Shown: piece by piece, positions 16,964 to 28,428 of the stretch | Position numbering within the stretch: the first letter of the stretch is position 1 | Layout of the letters: each line of letters begins with the position of its first letter | Source: an uncultured Clostridia bacterium | GTDB lineage: Bacteria; Bacillota; Clostridia; Christensenellales; Pumilibacteraceae | DNA length: 64,000 nt | Reading direction: 5' to 3' | Assembly (NCBI GenBank): GCA_947066105.1 | Contig: CAMSYM010000002.1 | Span: 124,001 to 188,000 of the forward strand | Notes under the pieces: model-generated | The model's input: only the letters and a program-made list of their open reading frames with translations | Told to the model about the DNA's origin: nothing | Databases searched by the model: none | Made by a program: the position numbers and the translations under genes

Positions 16964-16986
16964 TTCGACAAATTATATGGTATAAT
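16964..16986 (+). promoter_or_regulatory. pfkA extended -10 promoter with an overlapping 0A-box match
   Basis: TGGTATAAT (16978-16986) is a perfect extended -10. No good -35 is present; in its place TTCGACAAA (16964-16972) matches the Spo0A box TTTGTCGAA in reverse orientation. Such a location would suit repression by Spo0A, but binding is inferred only from the motif. Confidence 0.5.
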
Positions 16987-17024
16987 CTATTCAAATAAAC
17001 ATATAAGTTGTAAGAGGTGTTTAC

Positions 17025-17984
17025 ATGAATAAAATTGCTGTACTTACGAGCGGCGGCGACGCGCCGGGAATGAATGCGGCGATACGCGCGGTAGTGCGCT
17101 ACGGCATAGGCATGGGCATGGAAGTCATGGGCGTGGAACGCGGACTTCAAGGACTTATCGACGATCTTTTCGTACCCATGACGATGCGCAGTGTTTCCGA
17201 CATAATACAGCGCGGCGGCACTATACTCAAAACGGCGCGCTGTCCCGAATTCAAGACCGAAGCGGGTCAGCAAAAGGCGATAAAGAATCTGCGCGCCCGC
17301 GGCGTGGAAGGGCTTATAGTAATAGGCGGCGACGGTTCGTTCATGGGCGCGAAGGCTATGACGGATAAGGGTTTTCCGTCGATAGGCATACCGGGAACTA
17401 TCGATAACGATCTTGCGTATACCGATTATACGCTCGGATTCGATACAGCGTGCAACACCATACTCGACGCCATAAACAAGATACGCGATACCATGAGCTC
17501 GCACGAGCGAGTGTCTATCGTGGAAGTCATGGGACGCAATTGCGGCGATCTCGCGCTGTATACGGGGCTTTGCGGCGGCGCGGAAGTAATAATCGTTCCC
17601 GAACACCCGCTCACGGTCGACGAGATAGTGGAAATTCTCGGCGGCGGCAAAAACGCGGGCAAAACGAGCGGCATAATAGTGCTTGCCGAAGGCGCTGGTC
17701 AGGCGGACGAACTTAAAGAACAGCTCAAACAGCGCACCGATATGACGGTAAAGTCGACGCGGCTCGGTCACGTTCAGCGCGGCGGCAGTCCTTCGTGCCG
17801 CGATCGGTATCTCGGCACGTGCTTCGGCGTGCATGCGGTCAAACTGTTGAAGCAGGGCATAGGCAATCGTATCGTCGGCATTAAAAACCACAAGTTCTAC
17901 GATATGGACATTATCGAAGGCATCGCCATGAAAAAAGATTTCGATATAGAGCTTTACAATACCGCGATGATAGTAGGCAAATAA
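17025..17984 (+). CDS. pfkA: ATP-dependent 6-phosphofructokinase
   Basis: The 319-residue enzyme phosphorylates fructose-6-phosphate at the first committed step of glycolysis. The ATP-binding TSGGDAPGMN at 8-17, GGDGSFMGA near 105 and the catalytic PGTIDNDL (D127-type aspartate) near 123 are intact. The glycine and aspartate pattern GGD after TS and GGDGS fits ATP-dependent rather than pyrophosphate-dependent enzymes. AGAGGTG lies before the ATG. Although next to dnaE it has its own promoter and a strong terminator at 18003, so it is probably a separate unit. Confidence 0.95.
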   Translation: MNKIAVLTSGGDAPGMNAAIRAVVRYGIGMGMEVMGVERGLQGLIDDLFVPMTMRSVSDIIQRGGTILKTARCPEFKTEAGQQKAIKNLRARGVEGLIVIGGDGSFMGAKAMTDKGFPSIGIPGTIDNDLAYTDYTLGFDTACNTILDAINKIRDTMSSHERVSIVEVMGRNCGDLALYTGLCGGAEVIIVPEHPLTVDEIVEILGGGKNAGKTSGIIVLAEGAGQADELKEQLKQRTDMTVKSTRLGHVQRGGSPSCRDRYLGTCFGVHAVKLLKQGIGNRIVGIKNHKFYDMDIIEGIAMKKDFDIELYNTAMIVGK

Positions 17985-18002
17985 TATAATATGTTTTGTG
18001 AC

Positions 18003-18034
18003 AAAAAGCGCTCGGAAATTTCCGAGCGCTTTTT
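18003..18034 (+). terminator. Strong terminator after pfkA
   Basis: A perfect palindrome: arms AAAAAGCGCTCGG and CCGAGCGCTTTTT around a 6-nt loop, ending in a T-run. It is symmetrical and could work in both directions. Confidence 0.85.
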
Positions 18035-18114
18035 GGTCGATCAAAAACGGCTTGATAGATATTGACTTACATATCGTTCATGTGATACTGAGCAGTATGT
18101 TGTTACAAAATAAA

Positions 18115-18139
18115 AAGGGCGTTATATCGAAACGCCCTT
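18115..18139 (-). terminator. Terminator after fba
   Basis: On the minus strand the arms AAGGGCGTT and AACGCCCTT enclose a 7-nt loop and are followed by TTT and T-rich sequence. It lies just beyond the fba stop and converges on the pfkA terminator. Confidence 0.8.
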
Positions 18140-18168
18140 AAAAGGTTTTATATTATCGATCGAAAAGC

Positions 18169-19098
18169 TTACGCATGACCGGCGCAACCCAAGACGTGAA
18201 CGAGCTTGTGGCGCACGCATTCGGTGACGAGCGCTCTGCCGTCGCCGAGATACTGGCGCGGGTCGAAGTGCGCGGGGTTTTCCGCGAAGTGCTTGCGTAT
18301 GGCGGCGGTGAAAGCAAGGCGCAGGTCGGAGTCGACGTTGATCTTGCAGACTGCCATCGACGAAGCTTTGCGGAGCATTTCTTCGGGAATGCCCTTAGCG
18401 CCGGGCATAGCGCCTCCGAAGTCGTTGACCATTTTTACGTAGTCGGGGAGAACGGAGCTTGCGCCGTGAAGAACTATGGGGAATTTGGGCAACAATTCGG
18501 CAACCTTCTCCAAAATGTCGAAGCGCAGTTTTGCGTCGCCCTTGAACTTAAATGCGCCGTGGCTCGTGCCGATAGCGATAGCGAGCGAGTCAACGCCTGT
18601 TTTGGCGACGAATTCCGCCGCTTCTTCGGGATCGGTGAACAGCGCGTCCGATTCCGCGACTTTAACGTTGTCCTCGACGCCCGCGAGCCGTCCGAGCTCG
18701 GCTTCGACTACTACGCCGTGGTCGTGCGCGTACTTGACTACCTGCGACGTGATCTTGATATTTTCGGCGAGAGGGTGCGACGAAGCGTCGATCATAACGG
18801 AAGTAAAGCCCGCCTTTATAACTTCGACGCAAAGGTCGTAAGAACTGCCGTGGTCGAGATGTAAACAAATGGGCAAGCCCGAATCTTCCACCGCGGCTTG
18901 GACCATTTTCGTAAGATACAGCGGGTTGGCATACTTAATCGCGCTACCCGACACTTGGAGAATCAACGGGGCTTTTTCGAGCTTGCCTGCTTCGACTATG
19001 CCCTGTATGGTTTCCATATTGTTGATGTTGAATGCGCCGATCGCATATCCGCCTTCGTATGCTTTGGCGAACATGTCCTTTGTTGTTACTAACGGCAT
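18169..19098 (-). CDS. fba: Class II fructose-1,6-bisphosphate aldolase
   Basis: This zinc-dependent aldolase of 309 residues cleaves fructose-1,6-bisphosphate to dihydroxyacetone phosphate and glyceraldehyde-3-phosphate. HLDHGSSYD around residue 80 holds the zinc ligand and catalytic aspartate; VEAELGRLAG near 132 and the phosphate-binding IGTSHGAFKF and VLHGASS follow, then CKINVDSDLR near the C-terminus. GGAGGTAAC lies upstream of the ATG. It is a single-gene unit with its own promoter, divergent from the aminopeptidase gene. Confidence 0.95.
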   Translation of the reverse strand: MPLVTTKDMFAKAYEGGYAIGAFNINNMETIQGIVEAGKLEKAPLILQVSGSAIKYANPLYLTKMVQAAVEDSGLPICLHLDHGSSYDLCVEVIKAGFTSVMIDASSHPLAENIKITSQVVKYAHDHGVVVEAELGRLAGVEDNVKVAESDALFTDPEEAAEFVAKTGVDSLAIAIGTSHGAFKFKGDAKLRFDILEKVAELLPKFPIVLHGASSVLPDYVKMVNDFGGAMPGAKGIPEEMLRKASSMAVCKINVDSDLRLAFTAAIRKHFAENPAHFDPRQYLGDGRALVTECVRHKLVHVLGCAGHA

Positions 19099-19137
19099 AA
19101 TGTTTTGTTACCTCCGAAAAAACATTTTACTGTTGTC

Positions 19138-19166
19138 ATTATACCATATTTTATCGTGATTGTACA
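19138..19166 (-). promoter_or_regulatory. fba promoter
   Basis: On the minus strand TGTACA (plus 19161-19166) and TATAAT (plus 19138-19143) are 17 bases apart, with TGG giving an extended -10. Confidence 0.65.
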
Positions 19167-19186
19167 ATGATTTGACCAATGTTTTA

Positions 19187-19215
19187 TTGACTTTTTTGCG
19201 CCGACGCTTTATACT
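19187..19215 (+). promoter_or_regulatory. Promoter of the M29 aminopeptidase gene
   Basis: TTGACT (19187-19192) and TATACT (19210-19215), 17 bases apart. The Shine-Dalgarno AGGAGG at 19221-19226 follows within a short leader. Confidence 0.75.
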
Positions 19216-19233
19216 AAAACAGGAGGGTTTGTT

Positions 19234-20349
19234 ATGAAAGACGATAGAATGACAAAGCTGGCGCATAATCTCGTTAATTATTCGGTCGCGGCTAAAAAGG
19301 GCGACAAGGTGCTTATCGAAGCGTTCGACGTGCCGTATCCGCTCGTGACGGAGCTTGTAAAGGCAGTGTATGCGGCGGGCGCGCAAGCGTTTGTCACCAA
19401 CATAGATACGCGTGTGCGCGCAACGCTTTTGAGCGGGGCGAGCGACGCTCAGCTCGAACTTTGGGCAAAGCACGATGCGGCTGTCATGAGCGATATGGAC
19501 TGTTATATAGGACTGCGCGGCGGCGATAACGCTTACGAGAATTCGGGCGTGCCGCAAGATCGCATGGACAAATATATGAGCGTTTATATGCACCCCGTGC
19601 ATCACGAGATACGTGTCAAAAATACGCGTTGGTGCGTTTTGCGCTATCCGTCGCCGTCCATGGCTCAGCTTGCGGGCATGTCTACCGAGATGTTCGAAAA
19701 CCATTATTTTAACGTGTGCAATCTCGATTATTCCAAAATGGATAAGGCTATGGACGCGTTAAAGGCGCTTATGGAAAGGACGGATAGGGTACGGCTTGTC
19801 GCTAAGGACACCGATCTTACATTTTCGATAAAGGGCATTCCCGCGATAAAGTGCGCGGGCGAGATGAATATACCCGACGGCGAAGTGTATACTGCGCCCG
19901 TAAAAGATTCGGTCAACGGCGTTATAACGTACAACACGCCGACAGTGTACGGCGGAACTAAGTTCGAGTGGGTCAAGCTCACGTTTAAGGACGGTAAGAT
20001 AATCGACGCGGACAGCTCGAACAAGCAAAAGTCGGACGCTATATTCGATACGGACGACGGCGCGCGGTTCGTAGGCGAATTTGCCATCGGCGTCAATCCG
20101 TACATCACGGAAGCGATAGGCGATATATTGTTCGACGAAAAAATATGCGGGTCTATTCATTTCACGCCCGGATGTTGCTACGACGATGCGTACAACGGCA
20201 ATGTGTCCGCAGTGCATTGGGATCTCGTGTTGCGCCAAACGCCCGACGTCGGCGGCGGCAAGATCTACTTCGACGGCGTTTTGATCCGCGACGACGGAAG
20301 ATTCGTATTGCCGGAGCTGTTGCCGCTCAATCCCGAAAATTTAAAATAG
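19234..20349 (+). CDS. M29-family aminopeptidase
   Basis: The 371-residue protein matches the thermophilic metallo-aminopeptidase family M29 (AmpS, PepS, aminopeptidase T), cytoplasmic two-metal enzymes that remove N-terminal residues from peptides. Landmarks are the metal-ligand segment GEMNIPDGEVYTAP (about 209-222), VGEFAIGVNPYI, IHFTPGCCYDD and the late HWDLV. AGGAGG precedes the ATG at an ideal distance. The following small membrane-protein gene starts 12 bases downstream and is probably co-transcribed. Confidence 0.9.
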   Translation: MKDDRMTKLAHNLVNYSVAAKKGDKVLIEAFDVPYPLVTELVKAVYAAGAQAFVTNIDTRVRATLLSGASDAQLELWAKHDAAVMSDMDCYIGLRGGDNAYENSGVPQDRMDKYMSVYMHPVHHEIRVKNTRWCVLRYPSPSMAQLAGMSTEMFENHYFNVCNLDYSKMDKAMDALKALMERTDRVRLVAKDTDLTFSIKGIPAIKCAGEMNIPDGEVYTAPVKDSVNGVITYNTPTVYGGTKFEWVKLTFKDGKIIDADSSNKQKSDAIFDTDDGARFVGEFAIGVNPYITEAIGDILFDEKICGSIHFTPGCCYDDAYNGNVSAVHWDLVLRQTPDVGGGKIYFDGVLIRDDGRFVLPELLPLNPENLK

Positions 20350-20361
20350 GATAGTACTGTC

Positions 20362-20916
20362 ATGTTCGAGCTTAGATACAATATTACGGACGCGGATATG
20401 CGCGCAGTCAATAAAAAATCGATAATCTCCTACTTCGCACTGTACTTTTGCGTGGCGTTATGCGGGCTTGCGGCGGGCGTTGCGGCGATCGTTTTAAAGC
20501 CGTCCGATCTGACTTTTATTGCGGGCATAGTGCTGACGGTGTTCGGCGGATTGTTGCTTGCGTGCGCGCTGTTGATGCTTATTGCGCCGCGCAACCTGCT
20601 TAAAAGCGTTGTTCCTACCGGCGATGCGGATATGGAAGTCAAGATCGATCACGACGCGGTGACCGTCGACGGCAAACGATTGTCGTATTCGGACATGACT
20701 TCGGTAAAAAACAAAAAAACGTATTTGCTCGTCTTTTTCGGCAGATCGGAAGTATTGCTCGTAAAGAACGCGCTCGCGGACGGAACGTTGGGACAATTGT
20801 GCGAATATATTTCGGCGCGCGCGGGAAGGGCTTTGCCGCCGTCGCTTGCGGCGAAAAATGCCGAAAACGCGGAAAATACGTCGAGCGCCGACGGTGCGGA
20901 CGCGTCTGCCGAGTGA
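20362..20916 (+). CDS. Small membrane protein, YcxB-like
   Basis: The 184-residue protein begins with a short soluble part, has two closely spaced membrane helices (about residues 24-46 and 50-73), then a soluble domain with strands such as VKIDHDAVTVDG and YLLVFFGRSEVLLVKNAL. This layout resembles the YcxB-like group of poorly characterised membrane proteins, a tentative match. The tail (about 160-184) is Ala/Asn/Ser/Asp-rich and probably disordered. It follows the aminopeptidase closely, but nothing shows a shared function. Confidence 0.6.
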   Translation: MFELRYNITDADMRAVNKKSIISYFALYFCVALCGLAAGVAAIVLKPSDLTFIAGIVLTVFGGLLLACALLMLIAPRNLLKSVVPTGDADMEVKIDHDAVTVDGKRLSYSDMTSVKNKKTYLLVFFGRSEVLLVKNALADGTLGQLCEYISARAGRALPPSLAAKNAENAENTSSADGADASAE

Positions 20917-20936
20917 GCGAATATTTATTAAAATAC

Positions 20937-20965
20937 TTGACGAAAGATATCGCTTGTGATATACT
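20937..20965 (+). promoter_or_regulatory. gap promoter
   Basis: TTGACG (20937-20942) and TATACT (20960-20965) are 17 bases apart. The leader to the ATG at 21026 is about 54 nt. Confidence 0.75.
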
Positions 20966-21025
20966 TGTAAAGGTGTGTTCAAACACCGCAGAATAACAAA
21001 TCGAAATTACGATTCGGAGGTAATT

Positions 21026-22096
21026 ATGGCAAACGTAAAAGTTGCAATCAACGGGTTCGGACGTATCGGACGTCTTGCTTTCCGTCAAATGTTCGGCGCA
21101 AAGGGCTACGACATCGTCGCGATCAACGATTTGACGAGTCCCGCCATGCTCGCCAACCTGCTCAAATACGACACCGCTCAGGGCGGATATTGCGGCAGAA
21201 TAGGCGAAGGCACGCATACGGTCTCTTCCAAAGAACCTGTGTTCGAAGAAGACGGTAAGACCGTTAAAGTTCCCGGCTCGATAACCGTCGACGGCAAAGA
21301 GATCACCATATACGCAATGCCCAAAGCGCAGGATCTGCCTTGGGGCAAGCTCGGCGTGGACGTTGTGCTCGAATGCACCGGCTTCTACTGCTCGAAGGAT
21401 AAATCGATGGCGCACGTTCAGGCGGGCGCTAAAAAGGTCGTTATTTCCGCGCCTGCGGGCAACGATCTCAAAACGGTCGTTTTCAGCGTCAACGAGAAAA
21501 CGCTCACCAAAGACGATCAGGTTATTTCCGCCGCGTCTTGCACGACCAATTGCTTGGCGCCCATGGCGAAAGCGCTCAACGATTACGCGCCTGTGCAGTC
21601 GGGTATAATGAGCACCATTCACGCCTATACCGGCGACCAAATGATCCTTGACGGACCGCACCGCAAGGGCGATATGCGCCGTGCTCGCGCGGGCGCCGCG
21701 AACATCGTTCCCAACTCGACGGGCGCCGCGAAAGCTATCGGTTTGGTCATTCCCGAACTCAACGGCAAGCTTATCGGTTCGGCACAGCGCGTTCCCGTTC
21801 CCACCGGCTCGACCACCATACTCACCGCGGTCGTAAAGGGTAAGGACGTTACCAAGGAAGGCATCAACGCCGCCATGAAAAAAGCCGCGTCCGAATCGTT
21901 CGGCTACAACGAAGATCCCATCGTTTCGTCCGACGTTATCGGCATGCGCTACGGCAGCTTGTTCGACGCGACCCAGACCATGGTTTCCAAAGTAGGCGAC
22001 GACCTTTATCAAGTACAGGTCGTATCGTGGTACGATAACGAGAACTCTTATACCAGCCAGATGGTAAGGACTATCAAGTATTTCGCCGAACTTTAA
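21026..22096 (+). CDS. gap: Glyceraldehyde-3-phosphate dehydrogenase, type I
   Basis: This glycolytic enzyme oxidises glyceraldehyde-3-phosphate with NAD and phosphate. It starts [16 protein letters not shown] (dinucleotide-binding loop) and carries the active-site [30 protein letters not shown] and WYDNENSY. At 356 residues it is about 20 longer than usual, mainly through an insertion around residues 55-75. The start at 21026 is chosen over an upstream in-frame ATG (20975) because GGAGG lies just before it and the family N-terminus begins there. Confidence 0.95.
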   Translation: MANVKVAINGFGRIGRLAFRQMFGAKGYDIVAINDLTSPAMLANLLKYDTAQGGYCGRIGEGTHTVSSKEPVFEEDGKTVKVPGSITVDGKEITIYAMPKAQDLPWGKLGVDVVLECTGFYCSKDKSMAHVQAGAKKVVISAPAGNDLKTVVFSVNEKTLTKDDQVISAASCTTNCLAPMAKALNDYAPVQSGIMSTIHAYTGDQMILDGPHRKGDMRRARAGAANIVPNSTGAAKAIGLVIPELNGKLIGSAQRVPVPTGSTTILTAVVKGKDVTKEGINAAMKKAASESFGYNEDPIVSSDVIGMRYGSLFDATQTMVSKVGDDLYQVQVVSWYDNENSYTSQMVRTIKYFAEL

Positions 22097-22099
22097 AAA

Positions 22100-22222
22100 A
22101 TAACTGCGTATACATCGGCGGATACTGCGTCAAGCGGCGCAACAGCTCGGGTCGCGTACGCGAAGTACGCTCCACGTCGCTATTGCTCGCTTTCCTTGTC
22201 TGCGCCGCATCGCCGCAGTTAT
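22100..22222. repeat. Structured intergenic repeat, copy A
   Basis: The element folds into nested stems: outer ATAACTGCG (22100-22108) with CGCAGTTAT (22214-22222), middle GCGGCGCA (22134-22141) with TGCGCCGC (22201-22208), inner GCGTAC (22154-22159) with GTACGC (22165-22170). Its core, from GCGTCA (22127) to TTCCTTGTCT (ending 22201), aligns with a second copy at 33990-34083. It follows gap closely. Confidence 0.6.
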
Positions 22223-22328
22223 AACTTCCGTTAGGTGACTGCGTATAAATGGTTGCTTATCACAAAATAAAAACTCCGCCGTTTTACAGTGGTTCCGATC
22301 GCGGATCATATGTAATAGCCGGCGAAAC

Positions 22329-22361
22329 AAAAAAGACGTAACTGTATGTTATGTCTTTTTT
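22329..22361. terminator. Bidirectional terminator between gap and the InlB-repeat gene
   Basis: A-run arm AAAAAAGACGTAAC (22329-22342) pairs, with one G-U, with the arm ending GTCTTTTTT (22353-22361). T-runs occur on both strands, and the flanking genes converge. Confidence 0.7.
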
Positions 22362-22439
22362 GTTGTTTTTGAGCAGTTGAAAAGTCGAACAGAGCGAGCT
22401 GAATTTATTTTAAAAAGCTTAATAATTGTAATAACTGAG

Positions 22440-23315
22440 CTATACTTTATTCCATTTGGCATATAAGGTAATGTCGCCCGTAACGATTTCGGATGAAAAA
22501 TCCCAGCTATTGATGCATTGCGATTCCTTGTACCAACCGACAAATTCATACCCGCGTTTGCTCGGCGATTGCGGTTCTGTACATAATGTGTCTTTTTTAA
22601 CAATGCTGTAATATGTTTTTTGTGTTCCGTCGTCGGCATCGAAAACTATTTCATAATGGTTTTCCATCATACGCAGATTGTACTCTTTGCGGTATTTTGA
22701 AAGAATATATCTTCCGTCATAAGAACTGTCATAAGTATGATCCATAGCGTCTGTGTTGATTTGAACCGAATTTATATCCAAAAATGTTTCTCCGTATCTA
22801 TCGACACAGTGGAATGAATTTATTTGTGCATTGACTATTAAATTGCCGGAGAAGTTTTTAAAGCCGCAATCGACCAAGGTATCTATATCATGATCTATGA
22901 TTATATTTTCGATCGTTGCGGCATCGATCCCGTATTTTTTGTATGGCGCAGAATTAATAGGGCAATAGTATTCTCCGATGCGTTTAACGGCGTATCCGCC
23001 CAATATTTCGGGTATAATCAGTTTGTCTATATTTTCCGAATCGTTGACGAGTCCCAAGATAACCGAATACTTATAGCCGTCTTCGTTTTCGCGTATGTAA
23101 TAGTACCAACCGTTGTCTTCTTGCTTTATATTCCAGGGATCTTTATATTTATCGAGTAGTTCGAGTTTTGCGCAACCGCATAAAGCGAGCAAACCGAAAA
23201 GCGTTATGCAATATATTATAAATAAAAACGATACGAGCGATTTGATCCGCTTTACGGCAACCGTTGTACTTATTGCGTTATATTTTATATTATATGCATT
23301 TTCGGTTTTTTGCAT
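22440..23315 (-). CDS. Probable lipoprotein with a C-terminal InlB B-repeat
   Basis: The 291-residue protein has a long hydrophobic N-terminal segment (about residues 27-47) ending LCGCAK, a plausible lipobox with the second cysteine as the lipidated residue. The middle is unrecognised. The last 45 or so residues form one Listeria-Bacteroides (InlB B-type) repeat with GYEFVGWYKES and ITLYAKWNKV. Such repeats are found in surface proteins and adhesins. The start is supported by CGGAG six bases before the ATG. The gene is markedly AT-richer than gap or nifJ, suggesting acquisition or relaxed selection. It lies downstream of the small membrane protein gene on the same strand. Confidence 0.65.
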   Translation of the reverse strand: MQKTENAYNIKYNAISTTVAVKRIKSLVSFLFIIYCITLFGLLALCGCAKLELLDKYKDPWNIKQEDNGWYYYIRENEDGYKYSVILGLVNDSENIDKLIIPEILGGYAVKRIGEYYCPINSAPYKKYGIDAATIENIIIDHDIDTLVDCGFKNFSGNLIVNAQINSFHCVDRYGETFLDINSVQINTDAMDHTYDSSYDGRYILSKYRKEYNLRMMENHYEIVFDADDGTQKTYYSIVKKDTLCTEPQSPSKRGYEFVGWYKESQCINSWDFSSEIVTGDITLYAKWNKV

Positions 23316-23389
23316 TTTAGACTCCGAATGTTTCGGTTGTTTGATTTGTTCCGAGATGCGACTGCTTTTTTAGAAATAACGATATTTGT

Positions 23390-23668
23390 TTACAATACGG
23401 CGAGCCAAATAATTACTGCAATCACGGAAACGATAAACGCCGTGAGATATATAAATATCGAGATCCTGCAAAGCGTATCCTTGCGGAACAAAAAGGCGAG
23501 CGCTCCGCCGAGTACGGACAGTACGAGCGCCGCGATGGCGACAGGCACAGCCAAGAGCGTTACGCCGTTTACGCTTGTCGCGATAGATACGCTTATCAGC
23601 CCTGCGACGGCGATCAGCGTCGTTATTGCGGCGCATATCGTGGTTAATATCGGAATAATCTTTTTCAC
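23390..23668 (-). CDS. Small three-helix membrane protein
   Basis: This 92-residue protein is almost entirely hydrophobic: helices at about 5-28, 33-60 and 70-92, with a short RKDTLCR loop between the second and third. No family is recognised. The start is the GTG at 23668; no Shine-Dalgarno is visible and the -10 element TAGAAT lies six bases upstream, so the mRNA is predicted to be leaderless. It precedes the AT-rich lipoprotein gene on the same strand. Confidence 0.6.
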   Translation of the reverse strand: MKKIIPILTTICAAITTLIAVAGLISVSIATSVNGVTLLAVPVAIAALVLSVLGGALAFLFRKDTLCRISIFIYLTAFIVSVIAVIIWLAVL

Positions 23669-23674
23669 GCTTAT

Positions 23675-23703
23675 ATTCTACCACACTTGCCGCCGAATGT
23701 CGA
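23675..23703 (-). promoter_or_regulatory. Promoter of the 92-residue membrane protein, predicting a leaderless mRNA
   Basis: On the minus strand TCGACA (plus 23698-23703) and TAGAAT (plus 23675-23680) are 17 bases apart, with TGG as extended -10. Six bases separate it from the GTG start. Confidence 0.6.
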
Positions 23704-23721
23704 GCGGCATACGCAAAAAAG

Positions 23722-23751
23722 TTGACAAAGCCGTTTGGCGCAGTGTATAAT
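23722..23751 (+). promoter_or_regulatory. Promoter of the zinc-ribbon protein gene
   Basis: TTGACA (23722-23727) and TATAAT (23746-23751), 18 bases apart. Transcription from about 23758 rules out an upstream in-frame ATG at 23735 as the start of the gene. Confidence 0.8.
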
Positions 23752-23815
23752 AATATGCGAAACTAATGAGTTAGCCGTAAGTATCGGTATTGAACAGAAA
23801 ACAGAGGCGTATATC

Positions 23816-24358
23816 ATGATTTGTCCGCAATGCGGCTACGACATGGGAACGAAAAGTAAGTGCCTGCGTTGTGGGTACGAAGAAAAAACGCTCGCAGTCG
23901 TGGACGAACGCGAAAAAAAAGAAGGATCCCGTATGGACGAAGAAAAGATCGAGACCAAGGTCATCGATCCTTGTAACGTGTATCTTACGCACCAATACGG
24001 TTATGACGACTACGACAGCGATTACGTTACTTTCGGCAGTCCGTTTTCGTCGCTGTTCGACGATCTGTTCGGTGACCCTATAAGCGACCTTTTAGGCGGG
24101 CTGTTCGGGTTCGATATAGGCGGTTCGCGGCGCACGCAGGCGCGCGGACGGCAACAGGAAGATCAGCCTAAAAAGAAGCGCAAGCAAGGTCCTATCGTGG
24201 AAATGGATAAAAACGATTTCGAGATACTCGACGAAAACGACGAGCCTGTCGAGCAAAGATCGAAGCGCAACGCGCATGCGTCGGAACACGACCGCACGAA
24301 CGGCGGACAGACGGTAGACACGCATAAAAATCCGTTTAGGCGCAAACCGCGCAAATGA
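23816..24358 (+). CDS. Zinc-ribbon protein with an aromatic/acidic low-complexity middle
   Basis: The 180-residue protein starts with a two-knuckle zinc ribbon (CPQC at residues 3-6, CLRC at 17-20). A charged linker follows, then a Gly/Phe/Leu/Asp-rich stretch (about 70-105) with repeated FGSPFSSLFDDLFG-like pieces that may bind membranes or partners. The C-terminal half is highly charged and ends in a basic tail. No known family is recognised. The start at 23816 is chosen because the ribbon begins there, AGAGG lies upstream and the promoter sits just before it. It converges on nifJ across a shared terminator. Confidence 0.6.
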   Translation: MICPQCGYDMGTKSKCLRCGYEEKTLAVVDEREKKEGSRMDEEKIETKVIDPCNVYLTHQYGYDDYDSDYVTFGSPFSSLFDDLFGDPISDLLGGLFGFDIGGSRRTQARGRQQEDQPKKKRKQGPIVEMDKNDFEILDENDEPVEQRSKRNAHASEHDRTNGGQTVDTHKNPFRRKPRK

Positions 24359-24384
24359 AAATGATTTGTTTAATAAGCAACACA

Positions 24385-24415
24385 AACGCCCCGCTGTGAT
24401 AATCGGCGGGGCGTT
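24385..24415. terminator. Bidirectional terminator between the zinc-ribbon gene and nifJ
   Basis: Perfect 10-bp arms AACGCCCCGC (24385-24394) and GCGGGGCGTT (24406-24415) around an 11-nt loop, in the gap between two convergent genes. Confidence 0.75.
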
Positions 24416-24456
24416 CGTTATTTTGCTTTATATTATCGGATCGTTACTTGACTCGA

Positions 24457-28020
<3,564 letters not shown>

Positions 28021-28033
28021 TTACGTGTTTAAG

Positions 28034-28105
28034 CGTCGGCGCGTGAAAATTATGTAACGCCCGACACGCCTTCTATATTATATATCTATCTACGGACAAA
28101 GTCAA
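28034..28105 (-). promoter_or_regulatory. nifJ promoter and leader hairpin
   Basis: On the minus strand TTGACT (plus 28100-28105) and TATAAT (plus 28077-28082) are 17 bases apart. The 70-nt leader contains a GC-rich imperfect hairpin between plus 28034-28044 and 28060-28070. No T-run follows, so a role in stability or control is possible but unproven. Confidence 0.6.
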
Positions 28106-28163
28106 GACCATAGCCGAAGTTTATACGATTTTAAGCGTAAATAGTCGGGTCGCCGTCAATCGA

Positions 28164-28193
28164 TTGACAGCGCGGGCGGCTTGGTGTTAAAAT
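28164..28193 (+). promoter_or_regulatory. Promoter of gatC-gatA
   Basis: TTGACA (28164-28169) and TAAAAT (28188-28193), 18 bases apart, leaving a leader of about 30 nt before the gatC ATG. Confidence 0.6.
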
Positions 28194-28229
28194 AACGTTC
28201 GGTGACTTTTTGGCACGGAGCGTTACGAA

Positions 28230-28424
28230 ATGATAAGACCCACGACCGAACGGATAATAAGCATAGCCGCCGAGATCGGACTCGATCTGACGGCGGACGA
28301 GCGGGCGACTATGCCCGACCATTTGCAAAGGCAGGTCGAAAAGTTTTCGGCGCTTACGGAGATCGACGTCGACGGCGTTTCGCCGTTGTTCGACGTTTTT
28401 CGCGACGGGACCGACGGGCGGTGA
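28230..28424 (+). CDS. gatC: GatC-like amidotransferase subunit, short
   Basis: The 64-residue product shows the GatC pattern: an N-terminal helix (ERIISIAAEIGLDLTADE), a second helix (LQRQVEKFSALTEID), then DVDGVSPLFDVF, the conserved 'D-x-x-G-V-x-P' element that packs against GatA. GatC normally has about 95 residues, so this copy is short at the C-terminus. Immediate linkage to gatA (4-base gap) supports the call. In the GatCAB complex GatC stabilises GatA during conversion of mischarged Glu-tRNA(Gln) or Asp-tRNA(Asn). Confidence 0.7.
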   Translation: MIRPTTERIISIAAEIGLDLTADERATMPDHLQRQVEKFSALTEIDVDGVSPLFDVFRDGTDGR

Positions 28425-28428
28425 GCGT

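Noticed and set aside
20975..21025. Upstream in-frame ATG for gap
   Set aside because: It lies only a few bases after the predicted transcription start, and the good GGAGG and conserved N-terminus fit the ATG at 21026.
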